This document shows positions 1 through 8,539 of a stretch of DNA of 64,000 nt, piece after piece. A program made the translations under genes and the position numbers. Each line of letters starts with the position of its first letter. The stretch's first letter is position 1. Origin of the DNA: Roseateles_B sp051857535. GTDB lineage: Bacteria > Pseudomonadota > Gammaproteobacteria > Burkholderiales > Burkholderiaceae_C. A model generated the notes under the pieces. That model searched no databases, was not told the origin of the DNA, and saw only the letters and a program-made list of their open reading frames with translations. The DNA lies in contig NZ_JBPZGY010000002.1 in the NCBI RefSeq assembly GCF_051857535.1, forward strand, positions 505,062-569,061, read 5' to 3'.

Positions 1-66
1 GATGCCGCAGACCGTCAGCAGCAGCTGGCGGCGGTGGGGCACATGGGGGATGTCTGGCGGCGGCAT
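1..66 (-). CDS. possible 5' end of an exported protein (partial)
   Basis: An open frame begins with ATG at position 66 and runs leftward off the window. The 22 visible residues start MPPPDIPHVPHRRQLLLTV, which looks like the basic and early hydrophobic part of a signal peptide with a twin Arg. No good ribosome binding site is visible and no domain can be seen, so the gene itself is a guess. It would lie downstream of, and on the same strand as, the indolepyruvate oxidoreductase gene. Confidence 0.3.
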   Translation of the reverse strand, partial: MPPPDIPHVPHRRQLLLTVCGI

Positions 67-171
67 GGGCGAGGTGTCCGCCCGCCAGCATAGCCCTGGC
101 CCAGGCCGCCAGCGCGGGCGCTGCAGTGAGGACTGCGGACTAGTACCGCCGCCCGGCCGCACGCAGCGGCT

Positions 172-3100
172 TCAGAGCTCCGCCACGCCCTTGATGCGGA
201 TGGGCGCTGCGCTGGCCACCGGGCTGGCCTCCTGCACCTTGCCCTGCAGCCGGTCCAGCAGGTCCTTCCACTGCGCGCGGGCGGTCACCACATTGGCCAG
301 CTTCACATGGCCGTAGCCCCGGATCTTCTCCGGCAGGCGGGCCAGGGCCAGCATCAGCTCGTAGCGCGGCTTCTCGAGGCCCGGCTGCAGCAGCGGCAGG
401 ATTTCGCGGCGCAGCAGCTGCTCGTAGTCGGCCAGCAGCTGGCGCTCCATGCGGCGTTCCTCGGTCTTGCCGAAGATGTCCAGCCAGCCGCCGCGCAGGC
501 CCTTCAGGCGGGCCAGCAGCTTGAGCGCAGAGAAGGTCCAGCTGCCCAGCTCGATCTTCTTCGCGCGGCCGTCGGCACCGGGCTTGGAGACCAGGGGCGG
601 GGCCATGTGGAAGGAGAGGCGATCAAAGGACTGGAACTGCTCCTTCAGCGCCTGCTCGAAGCGGCCGTCGGTGTAGAGGCGTGCGACCTCGTACTCGTCC
701 TTGATGGCCATGAGCTTGGCCAGGTAGCGGGCCACGGCCTTGGTGAGGCGCTCGCCCTGGCCCAGCGCGCCCAGGCGGCCTTCGGCCAGACGGATCTCCT
801 GGACCAGCGCCAGGTAGCGCTGGGCGTAGGCGGCGTCCTGGTAGTCGGTGAGGAAGCGCAGGCGGCGGCTGATGAGGCCGTCCTCGCCGTCCAGCTTGTC
901 CTGACCCAGCAGCAGCTGCACGGGCGTGCCGTCCGGCTGGCCGGCCAGGCGGCGCAGGGCCTCGGGCGCTGCGATCGCCAGGCGGCCCAGGGCGAAGGCG
1001 GTCTTGTTGCCGTCCACGGCCACGCCGTTGAGCTCGATGGCGCGCATCAGCGCATTGAAGCTCACCGGGATCAGGCCACGCTGCCAGCAGGCGCCCAGCA
1101 TGATGATGTTGCTGGGCATGGTGTCCCCCATCAGCTCCTGGGCGATGGCCTGCGCGTCGATGGTGTCCAGCAAATCAAGCTGGCCGCCGACGGCATGCTG
1201 CATCTTCGCGAGCAGGCCCTGGCCCTGCAGGCTGGCATCGGGGTTGCGAACGAAGGCGGCGGTGGGCAGCTCGTGCGTGTTGGCCAGGATCACGGTGCGG
1301 CCGGGCTTGACGGTGCCCAGGGCGTCGGGCGAGGCGCCCACCACCATGTCGCAGGCCAGCAGCACGTCGGCCTGCTGGGTGTCGATGCGGACCTGGTTGA
1401 GCAGGTCCTGCGTCGGCGCCACACGCACGAAGGACAGCACCGAGCCGCCCTTTTGCGCAAAGCCCATGAAGTCCAGCACCGAGGCCTGCTTGCCCTCCAG
1501 GTGGGCCGCCATCGAGACCAGCGCACCCACGGTCACCACGCCGGTGCCGCCCACGCCGGTCACCAGCATGTCGAAGGGGCCGGTCCACTGCCAGGGCGCG
1601 GGCGGCTGGATGGCGTTGATCTCGCGGGCCAGGTCGGCTGCGGTGAAGCCCGAGCCCACCTTCTTCTTCAGCTGCGCACCATGCACCGAGACAAAGCTCG
1701 GGCAGAAACCGTTCACGCAGGAGAAGTCCTTGTTGCAGCTGCTCTGCTCGATGGCGCGCTTGCGGCCCCAGTCGGTCTCCACGGGCACGACGGAGAGGCA
1801 GTTGCTGGCCTGCCCGCAGTCGCCGCAGCCCTCGCAGACGGCCTCGTTGATGAAGACGCGCTTGGGCGGGTCGTAGAACTCGCCCTTCTTGCGGCGGCGG
1901 CGCTTCTCGGCGGCGCAGGTCTGGTCGTAGATCAGCACCGTCACGCCCTCGATCTCGCGCAGCTCGCGCTGCACGGCGTCGAGTTCAGCACGGTGATGGA
2001 AGGTGGTCTTGGGCGGGAAGAGGCTCTCGTGGCCGAGGTACTTCTCGGGCTCGTCGGACACCACGGCCAGACGCTTCACGCCCTCGGCCTCCACCTGGCG
2101 CGCGATCTGCGGCACGCTGGTCGTGCCGTCCACCGGCTGGCCGCCCGTCATGGCGACGGCGTCGTTGTAGAGGATCTTGTAGGTGATGTTTGCCCGGGCC
2201 GCGATGGCCTGGCGGATGGCCAGATAGCCGGAGTGGTAGTAGGTGCCGTCGCCCAGGTTCTGGAAGACGTGCTTCTCGGTGGTGAAGCGGCTGTGCGCGG
2301 CCCAGTCCACGCCCTCGGCGCCCATCTGGATGAGCCCGGAGGTGCCACGCTCCATCCAGCTGGCCATGAAGTGGCAGCCGATGCCGGCCAGCGCGCGCGA
2401 ACCCTCGGGCAGCTTGGTGCTGGTGTTGTGCGGGCAGCCCGAGCAGAAGTAGGGCTGGCGGCGCACGCCGTCGGCCTCGTTGGAGAGCAGGCAGGGCGTG
2501 AGGAAATCCACCACCAGATGGCGGCGGTCCAGGGCCGGGTTGAGGCGGGCCAGCCAGTCGGCCACGGTGGCCATGATGCGCGAGGGGCGCAGCTCGCCAA
2601 GCGCCGACAGCACGGCGGCGCCGTGTTCATCGGTTTTGCCGACCACGCGGGGGCGCTGGGCGTCTGGCAGGTGGTAGAGCAGCTCCTTGATCTGGCGCTC
2701 GACCACCGGGGCCTTCTCTTCGATCACCAGCATGTCGGTGAGGCCCTGCGCGAACTCGCGCATGCGCGTGGGCTCCAGCGGGAACACGAGGCCGACCTTG
2801 TAGACACGCACGCCGGCTGCGGCCAGGGCGTTGGGGTCCAGGTCCAGGCGGCGCAGCACCTCCATGAAGTCGTAGTGCGCCTTGCCCACGGTCACGATGC
2901 CCAGCGTGGCGCGCGGGCTGGTGACGATGTGCTTGTCGATGCTGTTGAGCTTGGCAAAGGCCAGCACGGCGTCCAGCTTGTGGGCCAGGCGCGATTCGAG
3001 GTCCAGGGAGGGCAGGTCGACCTGGCGGATGTGCAGGTTCGTCGGGGCGACGTAATCGACCGGATGCCCGAAGTCCAGGGGCACGCGGTCCAGGTCCACC

Positions 3101-3771
3101 GTCATGCCGGACTCGACGACTTCCGAGATGGCCTTGAAGCCCACCCAGGCGCCCGAGAAGCGTGACAGCGCCCAGCCGTAGAGGCCGAACTCCAGATACT
3201 CGGCCACATTGGCCGGATGCACGATGGGCATGCTCCAGGCCTGCAGGGCCAGGTCGCTCTGGTGCGGGGTGGAGGAGGAGACGCAGCCGTGGTCGTCCCC
3301 GCAGACCACGAGCACGCCGCCCTGGGTGGAGCTGCCGTAGACGTTGCCGTGCTTCAGCGCATCGCCCGAGCGGTCCACGCCGGGGCCCTTGCCGTACCAC
3401 ATGGCGAAGACGCCATCGACCGTGCGCTTGGGGTCCAGCGCCACGCGCTGCACGCCCAGGCAGGCCGTGGCGGCCAGATCCTCGTTGATGGCGGGCAGGA
3501 AGTTGACCTGCGCGGCATCGAGAAACTTCTTGGCCTTCCACAGCTGCTGGTCGACCATGCCCAGCGGTGAGCCGCGGTAGCCGGAGACGAAGCCCGCGGT
3601 CTTCAGGCCGTTGCGCTCATCCAGGGCCTTCTGGGCCAGCAGCAGGCGCACCAGGGCCTGCGTGCCGGTGAGGAAGACCTGGCCGCTGCCGGCGCTGAGG
3701 TTGTCCGAGAGCTTGTAGGGGCGCAGCGCCGGGGTGTCGGGGCTCGGGGCGAGCGTGAGGGCATCGGACAT
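172..3771 (-). CDS. fused indolepyruvate:ferredoxin oxidoreductase (IorA-IorB type)
   Basis: A 1199-aa cytosolic enzyme that oxidatively decarboxylates aryl 2-oxo acids such as indolepyruvate to the acyl-CoA, passing electrons to an iron-sulfur acceptor. This is a route of aromatic amino acid breakdown. The N-terminal half is the TFP core; the thiamine diphosphate site is seen near residues 505-545 (GDGTYYHSG, then NDAVAMTGGQPVDG). A Cys cluster near residues 640-690 (CEGCGDCGQASNC, then CNKDFSCVNGFC) fits Fe-S centres. From about residue 732 the gamma-type oxidoreductase domain follows (GVGGTGVVTVGALV). In archaea IorA and IorB are separate; a fusion of about 1150-1200 aa is the usual bacterial form. 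It is divergent from an Lrp/AsnC gene, which probably controls it. The start codon follows AGGAGACCGCC. Confidence 0.93.
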   Translation of the reverse strand: MSDALTLAPSPDTPALRPYKLSDNLSAGSGQVFLTGTQALVRLLLAQKALDERNGLKTAGFVSGYRGSPLGMVDQQLWKAKKFLDAAQVNFLPAINEDLAATACLGVQRVALDPKRTVDGVFAMWYGKGPGVDRSGDALKHGNVYGSSTQGGVLVVCGDDHGCVSSSTPHQSDLALQAWSMPIVHPANVAEYLEFGLYGWALSRFSGAWVGFKAISEVVESGMTVDLDRVPLDFGHPVDYVAPTNLHIRQVDLPSLDLESRLAHKLDAVLAFAKLNSIDKHIVTSPRATLGIVTVGKAHYDFMEVLRRLDLDPNALAAAGVRVYKVGLVFPLEPTRMREFAQGLTDMLVIEEKAPVVERQIKELLYHLPDAQRPRVVGKTDEHGAAVLSALGELRPSRIMATVADWLARLNPALDRRHLVVDFLTPCLLSNEADGVRRQPYFCSGCPHNTSTKLPEGSRALAGIGCHFMASWMERGTSGLIQMGAEGVDWAAHSRFTTEKHVFQNLGDGTYYHSGYLAIRQAIAARANITYKILYNDAVAMTGGQPVDGTTSVPQIARQVEAEGVKRLAVVSDEPEKYLGHESLFPPKTTFHHRAELDAVQRELREIEGVTVLIYDQTCAAEKRRRRKKGEFYDPPKRVFINEAVCEGCGDCGQASNCLSVVPVETDWGRKRAIEQSSCNKDFSCVNGFCPSFVSVHGAQLKKKVGSGFTAADLAREINAIQPPAPWQWTGPFDMLVTGVGGTGVVTVGALVSMAAHLEGKQASVLDFMGFAQKGGSVLSFVRVAPTQDLLNQVRIDTQQADVLLACDMVVGASPDALGTVKPGRTVILANTHELPTAAFVRNPDASLQGQGLLAKMQHAVGGQLDLLDTIDAQAIAQELMGDTMPSNIIMLGACWQRGLIPVSFNALMRAIELNGVAVDGNKTAFALGRLAIAAPEALRRLAGQPDGTPVQLLLGQDKLDGEDGLISRRLRFLTDYQDAAYAQRYLALVQEIRLAEGRLGALGQGERLTKAVARYLAKLMAIKDEYEVARLYTDGRFEQALKEQFQSFDRLSFHMAPPLVSKPGADGRAKKIELGSWTFSALKLLARLKGLRGGWLDIFGKTEERRMERQLLADYEQLLRREILPLLQPGLEKPRYELMLALARLPEKIRGYGHVKLANVVTARAQWKDLLDRLQGKVQEASPVASAAPIRIKGVAEL

Positions 3772-3873
3772 GGCGGTCTCCTGGCGCGGGTTCTTGTAGG
3801 GAAAACTGCGCGAGATTTTTGGCGAGCACGGGCAGTGTTTGTTTCTTCAATTCCCCCTGTCAAGGTGTCCAGT

Positions 3874-3888
3874 GAGAGAATTCCTCTC
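3874..3888. promoter_or_regulatory. candidate Lrp/AsnC operator
   Basis: An imperfect palindrome GAGAG-AATTC-CTCTC lies in the 130-bp gap between the divergent oxidoreductase and Lrp-type genes, just ahead of the regulator's ribosome binding site. Lrp family sites are about 15 bp with an AT-rich centre, and these regulators often control the divergent neighbour and themselves. The match is by eye only. Confidence 0.35.
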
Positions 3889-3901
3889 GAGGAGGCTTGA
3901 T

Positions 3902-4372
3902 ATGGAGTCAGAACGTTTCGATCGCGCCACGCGCCAGATCCTGGAGGCCCTCCAGGCCGATGCGCGGCTCTCCACCCAGGCCCTGGCGGAGCGGGTGGGG
4001 CTGTCGGCCACGCCGGTCTGGCGCCGGGTCAAGGAGCTGGAGGACAGCGGCGTGATCCGGCGCCATGTCGTGCTCGTGGACCGCGAGAAGCTGGGCCTTT
4101 CGATCTGTGTGCTGGCCAATGTCAGCCTGGTGCGGCACAGCGAGGGTGCGGTGGAGCAGTTCGAGCAGCTCGTGCTGACCAGCCGCGAGATCATCGAGTG
4201 CCACGGCATCACGGGCGAGGCGGACTACGTCATCAAGGTCGTCGTGCCCGACATGAAGGCCTATGACCAGTTCCTGCAGAGCAAGGTCTTCAAGGTGCCG
4301 GGCGTGGCCAGCGTGCGCAGCAATGTGGTGCTGCGCGAGGTGAAGTACGAGACGGCGCTGCCCGTGGGCTGA
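3902..4372 (+). CDS. Lrp/AsnC family transcriptional regulator
   Basis: A 156-aa DNA-binding regulator that responds to amino acids or related metabolites. The N-terminal winged helix-turn-helix covers residues 8-60 (ILEALQADARLSTQALAERV, then LSATPVWRRVKELEDSG). The C-terminal RAM domain covers about 70-150 (ECHGITGEADYVIKV). Length is standard. The start at 3902 is chosen because GAGGAGG lies 6 bases upstream; the frame is open further upstream, but that stretch has no family character. Placement opposite the indolepyruvate oxidoreductase suggests it senses an aromatic or branched 2-oxo acid or amino acid and controls that gene; this is inferred from position only. Confidence 0.92.
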   Translation: MESERFDRATRQILEALQADARLSTQALAERVGLSATPVWRRVKELEDSGVIRRHVVLVDREKLGLSICVLANVSLVRHSEGAVEQFEQLVLTSREIIECHGITGEADYVIKVVVPDMKAYDQFLQSKVFKVPGVASVRSNVVLREVKYETALPVG

Positions 4373-4449
4373 GTACGGCGCCGGTCAGCCTGACCAGGAG
4401 AATGGCCCATCGAAGCCGCAGGCAGCGCGGCAGATTCCGGAGGCATCGC

Positions 4450-5127
4450 ATGTTCACGGTCTATGGTCTTGCAGGGCGGGTCATCAGCGGGGATCTCGAG
4501 CAGTTGGCCCGCTCCGAGGCGGTGCAGTCCCTCGCGCGGGTGCGCGCGGCAGCGGCCGTGGGCCGTGGCTCGGAGGTGGTGGGCACCGCGCTGCAGCGTG
4601 TGCAGTCTGGCGGCTCCCCACCCTTGGGCGGCCTCGCAGCGGGCGTCCGTCAGGCGCTTGCGCAGTACGAGGAAGCGCCCAGTCGCGAACAGCCGCTCTC
4701 CCTGGTCCGTGCGGTCATGAGCAGCCCCGCCTTCTGCCTGCCAGCACAGATGAGCATCGACGAAGCCTGGCAGGCCCTGCAACAGCGCGGCCTGAGCCAG
4801 GCGCCGGTGCTGGGGGCGGACGGGCACCCCGTGGGCCTGCTGCTGCGCGGCGAGCTGCTGCCGCCCTCGCTCATGGGCTCACCCGACCTGCCCAACCCCT
4901 GGCATTGGCAGCACCTGCTGGCCGAGACGGTCCAGCAGCACATGCTCTCCCCGGTGCCCTGTGCCAGCCCCCAGACCCCCTTGCGCCAGCTGGCGCGCCT
5001 CCTGCTGGACCTGCACCTGCCCGGCCTGCCAGTGCTGGACGAGGCGGGCGTCCTGGTGGGCTTTGTCTCGCGCAGCGACCTGCTCAAGGCTGTCGCGCAC
5101 GATCCGCCGCTGGATCTCTGGGGCTAG
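4450..5127 (+). CDS. CBS-domain protein
   Basis: About 225 aa, soluble, with no signal or membrane segment. Two CBS motifs fill the C-terminal 135 residues: the first near residues 90-140 (VMSSPAFCLPAQMSIDEAW), the second near 160-222 (MLSPVPCASPQTPLRQLA, then VLVGFVSRSDLLKAV). Paired CBS motifs usually form a module that binds adenosyl nucleotides. The N-terminal 85 residues match nothing I know, so the partner or target is unknown. An in-frame ATG at 4402 exists, but 4450 is preferred because CGGAGG sits 7 bases before it and the intervening residues are very Arg-rich. It follows the Lrp gene on the same strand. Confidence 0.82.
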   Translation: MFTVYGLAGRVISGDLEQLARSEAVQSLARVRAAAAVGRGSEVVGTALQRVQSGGSPPLGGLAAGVRQALAQYEEAPSREQPLSLVRAVMSSPAFCLPAQMSIDEAWQALQQRGLSQAPVLGADGHPVGLLLRGELLPPSLMGSPDLPNPWHWQHLLAETVQQHMLSPVPCASPQTPLRQLARLLLDLHLPGLPVLDEAGVLVGFVSRSDLLKAVAHDPPLDLWG

Positions 5128-5181
5128 CTGTCGCCATCCCGACGTGGCATGGGCCTGCGATGCCAGCGAGGGCAAGGGCCC

Positions 5182-6894
5182 TCAGCGCCGTTGCCGGCTC
5201 TGCAGCCAGCCGGGATACTCGGCAGCCGGCATGGCCACGGCATAGAGCCAGCCCTGCGCGGACTGCACGCCGATGTCCCGCAGGAAGGCCTCCTGCGAGA
5301 TGGTCTCCACGCCCTCGGCCACGATGCTGAGGTTCAGCTCCCTGGCCACGCTGACCACCGATTTCATCAGCGCCTCGCTGCGTTCCTGCTCGGGTCCTGA
5401 TTTGAGGAAGGACCGGTCCAGCTTGATGACGTCAATGGGCAGTCGGGCCAGCATGGCCAGGGACGAGAAGCCGGTGCCGAAGTCGTCCAGGTAGACCTTG
5501 TAGCCCAGGCCCCGGCACTCCTGCATAAAGGCTGCCGTGCGCTGCTGGTCGCCGATCACGCTGCTTTCGGTGAGCTCCACGTCCAGCAGGCCGTGGGCAG
5601 CGCGCTGGCACTCCGAGAGCCAGCGCAGCAGGTCGGCGTCCTGGAATTGCCGCGCGCTGATGTTCACCGCGATGCGGGTGGGCAGGCCCTGGGCGCGCCA
5701 TTGCGCCGCCTGCGAGGCTGCGCTGACGATGACCCAGCGGCCGATGGCGGAGATCTGGCCGTTGTCCTCGGCGCGAGCGATGAAGAGGTCCGGGCGGATC
5801 AGTCCGCGCTTGGGATGGCGCCAGCGCAACAGGGCCTCCACGCCCAGGCAGTGCCCGGTGCGCAGGTCCAGCTTGGGCTGGTAGTGCAGCTCCAGCTGCT
5901 GCAGCTCCAGCGCCTTGCGCAGATGATGGTCCAGCCACAGGCGCTCGCGGGCGCGCTGCTGCATGCGGGGGTCGTAGACACGCTGCGTGCGGCCGCCCTC
6001 TTCCTGGGCGCTGTGCAGGGCGGTGTCGGCATTGCGCAGCAGCTCCTCCAGCTCAGCGCCATGCATGGGATGGCAGGCAATGCCGATGCTGACCGGCACC
6101 ACCAGTTCCGTGCGCTTGAGGCTCAGGGGCTGGGTGAAGCGCTGAAGCACCATGCGACCCAGGCGCTGCATCTCCTCGATGCCACCGGGGCCGGGCATCA
6201 ACACCATGAACTCGACGCCCAGCGAGCGGGCCACCACGGCGGGCGCCGGCAGCAGCGTCTTGAGCGCGCTCGCCACGGCCACCAGCACCTCGTCCGCGCC
6301 GTCGGGGCCGAAGTTGTCGCGCAGCAGGCTGAAGTCGCGTGGCTTGATGGCCAGCAGGCCGAATTCTTCGCTGCGCTCGATCAGGCTCAGCAGTCGCTCG
6401 CGCACCGCGTAGCGGCTCATGAGCCCGGTGAGCTCATCCTCGTAGACCAGGGTGTGCAGTACTTCGTTCTGCAGGTCCTGGCCGCCGCTGCCGGTCTCGG
6501 CGCCGTTGTCAGGGCCCAGGTCGGTGCCGCACAGCACCAGCTGGCGCCGGGCCGGACCGGCACTGTGAAGGCGCTGGACCTGCCATAGGTAGAGATGGTC
6601 GCCGTCAGGCGTGGGACAGCGCAGTTCCTCCTGCCACAGGGGGTCTGGCTGGCTGGCGGCCTTGGCGACCTGATCCAGCAGCGCCGCTGGCAGCGAGCGC
6701 AGGCTGCTGAGCGCGCAGCCCCGCAACTGGCTGGGGCGCAGGCCGGTGAGCATGCCGAAGCCGGCGTTGGCATGGCTGATCCTGCCCTGCTCGTCCACCA
6801 GCGCCAGGGCCAGGCCCAGCAACTCGCTCAGGGCGTGATCCAGTGGCCCGGCATCGCGCGGGAGGCGCTCGGAAGCTATGGGGGAGGGACTCAT
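5182..6894 (-). CDS. PAS - degenerate GGDEF - EAL protein (c-di-GMP phosphodiesterase)
   Basis: About 570 aa, cytosolic. A PAS-like sensor occupies residues 20-125 (ALVDEQGRISHANAGFGMLTG). The GGDEF region follows, but its signature reads SLGVEF near residue 223, so diguanylate cyclase activity is not expected. The EAL domain keeps its catalytic features: VEALLRWRHP near 350, VELTESSVI, LDDFGTGFSSL, KLDRSF and AEGVET. The likely net activity is hydrolysis of cyclic di-GMP, lowering the signal for biofilm formation and favouring motility, which suits the cheZ, MCP and pilT/U genes nearby. The ATG at 6894 is chosen because the 27 residues ahead of it look non-coding; its ribosome binding site is weak. 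Confidence 0.88.
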   Translation of the reverse strand: MSPSPIASERLPRDAGPLDHALSELLGLALALVDEQGRISHANAGFGMLTGLRPSQLRGCALSSLRSLPAALLDQVAKAASQPDPLWQEELRCPTPDGDHLYLWQVQRLHSAGPARRQLVLCGTDLGPDNGAETGSGGQDLQNEVLHTLVYEDELTGLMSRYAVRERLLSLIERSEEFGLLAIKPRDFSLLRDNFGPDGADEVLVAVASALKTLLPAPAVVARSLGVEFMVLMPGPGGIEEMQRLGRMVLQRFTQPLSLKRTELVVPVSIGIACHPMHGAELEELLRNADTALHSAQEEGGRTQRVYDPRMQQRARERLWLDHHLRKALELQQLELHYQPKLDLRTGHCLGVEALLRWRHPKRGLIRPDLFIARAEDNGQISAIGRWVIVSAASQAAQWRAQGLPTRIAVNISARQFQDADLLRWLSECQRAAHGLLDVELTESSVIGDQQRTAAFMQECRGLGYKVYLDDFGTGFSSLAMLARLPIDVIKLDRSFLKSGPEQERSEALMKSVVSVARELNLSIVAEGVETISQEAFLRDIGVQSAQGWLYAVAMPAAEYPGWLQSRQRR

Positions 6895-7083
6895 TACAGC
6901 TTGACGCCCATGCAGGCCAATGTGGCCGCAGTATCGCCCGCGACGCAAAGGCGATGTGTGTGATTTGTCGTGCAATTGCCCGCTTTCGTAGGCATGGCCG
7001 ACACAAGCAGCGCGACTACCATGGCCGGGTGCGTCAGGCGCTTGGGCCTGTGCGCCGTCTCAGGGACCAGCAACAACACGGCC

Positions 7084-7683
7084 ATGTCAGAAGTCCAGAC
7101 CCGCCCCGCGCCCGCCGCCGACCAGGCCCTGCACAGCGAGCTGAGCGCCGAGGCCCTGCGCGTGCTGCACAAGGTTGTCGAGGAACTGCCCGATGCCTGC
7201 GAGCGCCTGCGCTACGTTCAGCAGATGACCGAACAGGCGGCCAACAAGGTCCTGAACCTGGTCGAGAAGGCCCAGGACGACGCGTCTGAAGTGGGCAAGA
7301 AGGGCCAGGACCTGGCCGAGGCCCTGGAGCGCCTCGCGTCGTCCGACGACATGAGCGTGGACCGCGCCCGCGCCATGATGCGCCTTTGCGCGGCCTATGC
7401 CCGCCAGGCCGGTGGCTTTGCCGAGCGCGAGCAGGCTCTGCACACCGAACTCATGCTGGCCCAGGGCTTCCAGGATCTCTCCGGACAAGTGATCAACAAG
7501 GTCATCGGCATGCTGGACCGGGTGGAGAGCCCGCTGCAGCAGCTGCTGGCCAGCTCGGAGCCTCCCGTCCTGGCGGAGGAGGCCGCACCCGGTGCCGGTG
7601 CGACGCTGGAAGGCGTGCAGACGCCTGACAAGGCCCTGAAGCAGGACGACGTGGACGATCTGCTCGCCTCGCTGGGCTTCTGA
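7084..7683 (+). CDS. cheZ: chemotaxis phosphatase CheZ
   Basis: A 199-aa cytosolic protein that dephosphorylates CheY-P. It is mostly helical with a long hairpin (residues about 20-145). The active-site segment QGFQDLSGQVINKVI near residue 130 carries the Asp and Gln that act in the family. The C-terminal tail DVDDLLASLGF is the CheY-binding peptide typical of CheZ. The start at 7084 is chosen by comparison with the family; upstream in-frame codons are unlikely to be used. No cheA, cheY or flagellar gene is next to it: the neighbours are an EAL protein (divergent) and an MtfA-type gene (convergent). Confidence 0.93.
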   Translation: MSEVQTRPAPAADQALHSELSAEALRVLHKVVEELPDACERLRYVQQMTEQAANKVLNLVEKAQDDASEVGKKGQDLAEALERLASSDDMSVDRARAMMRLCAAYARQAGGFAEREQALHTELMLAQGFQDLSGQVINKVIGMLDRVESPLQQLLASSEPPVLAEEAAPGAGATLEGVQTPDKALKQDDVDDLLASLGF

Positions 7684-7702
7684 TCGAGCCCTGGCCGGCG
7701 TC

Positions 7703-8539
7703 TCAGGCGAGGGCGTCCCCCTGCCAGTCGCGGGTCTGCAGTCCGTAATAGTCCGCCAGGAGCGCATAGAGCCGGGGATGTTGCCGGGCCATCAGCTCGC
7801 CTTGCTCGAAGAAGCTCTCGCTGGCTACCGCGAAGAACTCGGCCTCATCGGTCGCGGCATAAGCATCCAGCAGACTGGGCTGGCCTTGGGCGATGGCGGT
7901 CTTCAGGGCCAGGTACTCGGTCTGCATGACCGCCGCCCAGTGGGCATGGGCCTCCCGGCTGCCCAGTGGAGGCGCTCCGTTGGCGCGGCCATTGGCCTGG
8001 TCCAGCTGGTGGGCGAACTCATGAATCACCACGTTGCGGCCGTCATCCGGCACGCGGGCACCGGCCAGCACGTCCTGCCAGGACAGGATCACCTGCCCCT
8101 GCTGCCAGGACTCGCCGCTGAGCCAGTCGCGCCGCTCCATCTGGACGCCGGCACCCAGTTCGTGCACGCGCTGCACCGCAAAGGCCGCCGGATACAGCAG
8201 GACCTGGCTCAGCTGGGGGTAGACACCCCGGGCATGGCTCAGCAAAGGCAGGCAGGCCTGGGCGGCAATCAGCACCTTCATGGCCGTGCTCACCTTGAGC
8301 CCCGCACAGCCGATGACGGGCTTTTCTGCGACGAAGACCTGGACCAACTGCTGCAGCCGGCGTTGCTGCGGCGGCGTCAGGCGGCGGTACAGAGGCCATT
8401 CGCGGCGCAGCAGGCTGCGCCAGGCGGCAGGAAACGGCGCCTGCATCCGGCGCTGGCGCTGGCGTCGCCGCCACCAGGGCGGCAACAGCAGCAGACCCAG
8501 GGCCACAAGGCCCAGGAGACCGAGGAGAAGCAGTGGCAT
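7703..8539 (-). CDS. mtfA: MtfA-family zinc peptidase (M90)
   Basis: A 278-aa protein with an N-terminal hydrophobic stretch (MPLLLLGLLGLVALGLLLLP) followed by a run of Arg, suggesting a membrane anchor with a cytoplasmic catalytic part. The zinc-binding HEFAHQLD near residue 172 and downstream EFFAVASESFFEQG fit peptidase family M90. In E. coli MtfA binds the glucose repressor Mlc and has aminopeptidase activity; whether an Mlc partner exists here is unknown. The ATG at 8539 starts the hydrophobic segment, with GAGG about 6 bases ahead. The E. coli protein lacks such an obvious anchor, so localisation may differ. Confidence 0.88.
   Translation of the reverse strand: MPLLLLGLLGLVALGLLLLPPWWRRRQRQRRMQAPFPAAWRSLLRREWPLYRRLTPPQQRRLQQLVQVFVAEKPVIGCAGLKVSTAMKVLIAAQACLPLLSHARGVYPQLSQVLLYPAAFAVQRVHELGAGVQMERRDWLSGESWQQGQVILSWQDVLAGARVPDDGRNVVIHEFAHQLDQANGRANGAPPLGSREAHAHWAAVMQTEYLALKTAIAQGQPSLLDAYAATDEAEFFAVASESFFEQGELMARQHPRLYALLADYYGLQTRDWQGDALA

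Noticed and set aside
307..3165. A 952-codon open frame opposite the indolepyruvate oxidoreductase gene
   Set aside because: No domain or ribosome binding site; its His/Ala/Gly/Gln-rich product is the usual shadow of a high-GC gene. Similar long frames at 8955-11426, 14268-16922, 46982-49153 and 53499-54932 were rejected for the same reason.
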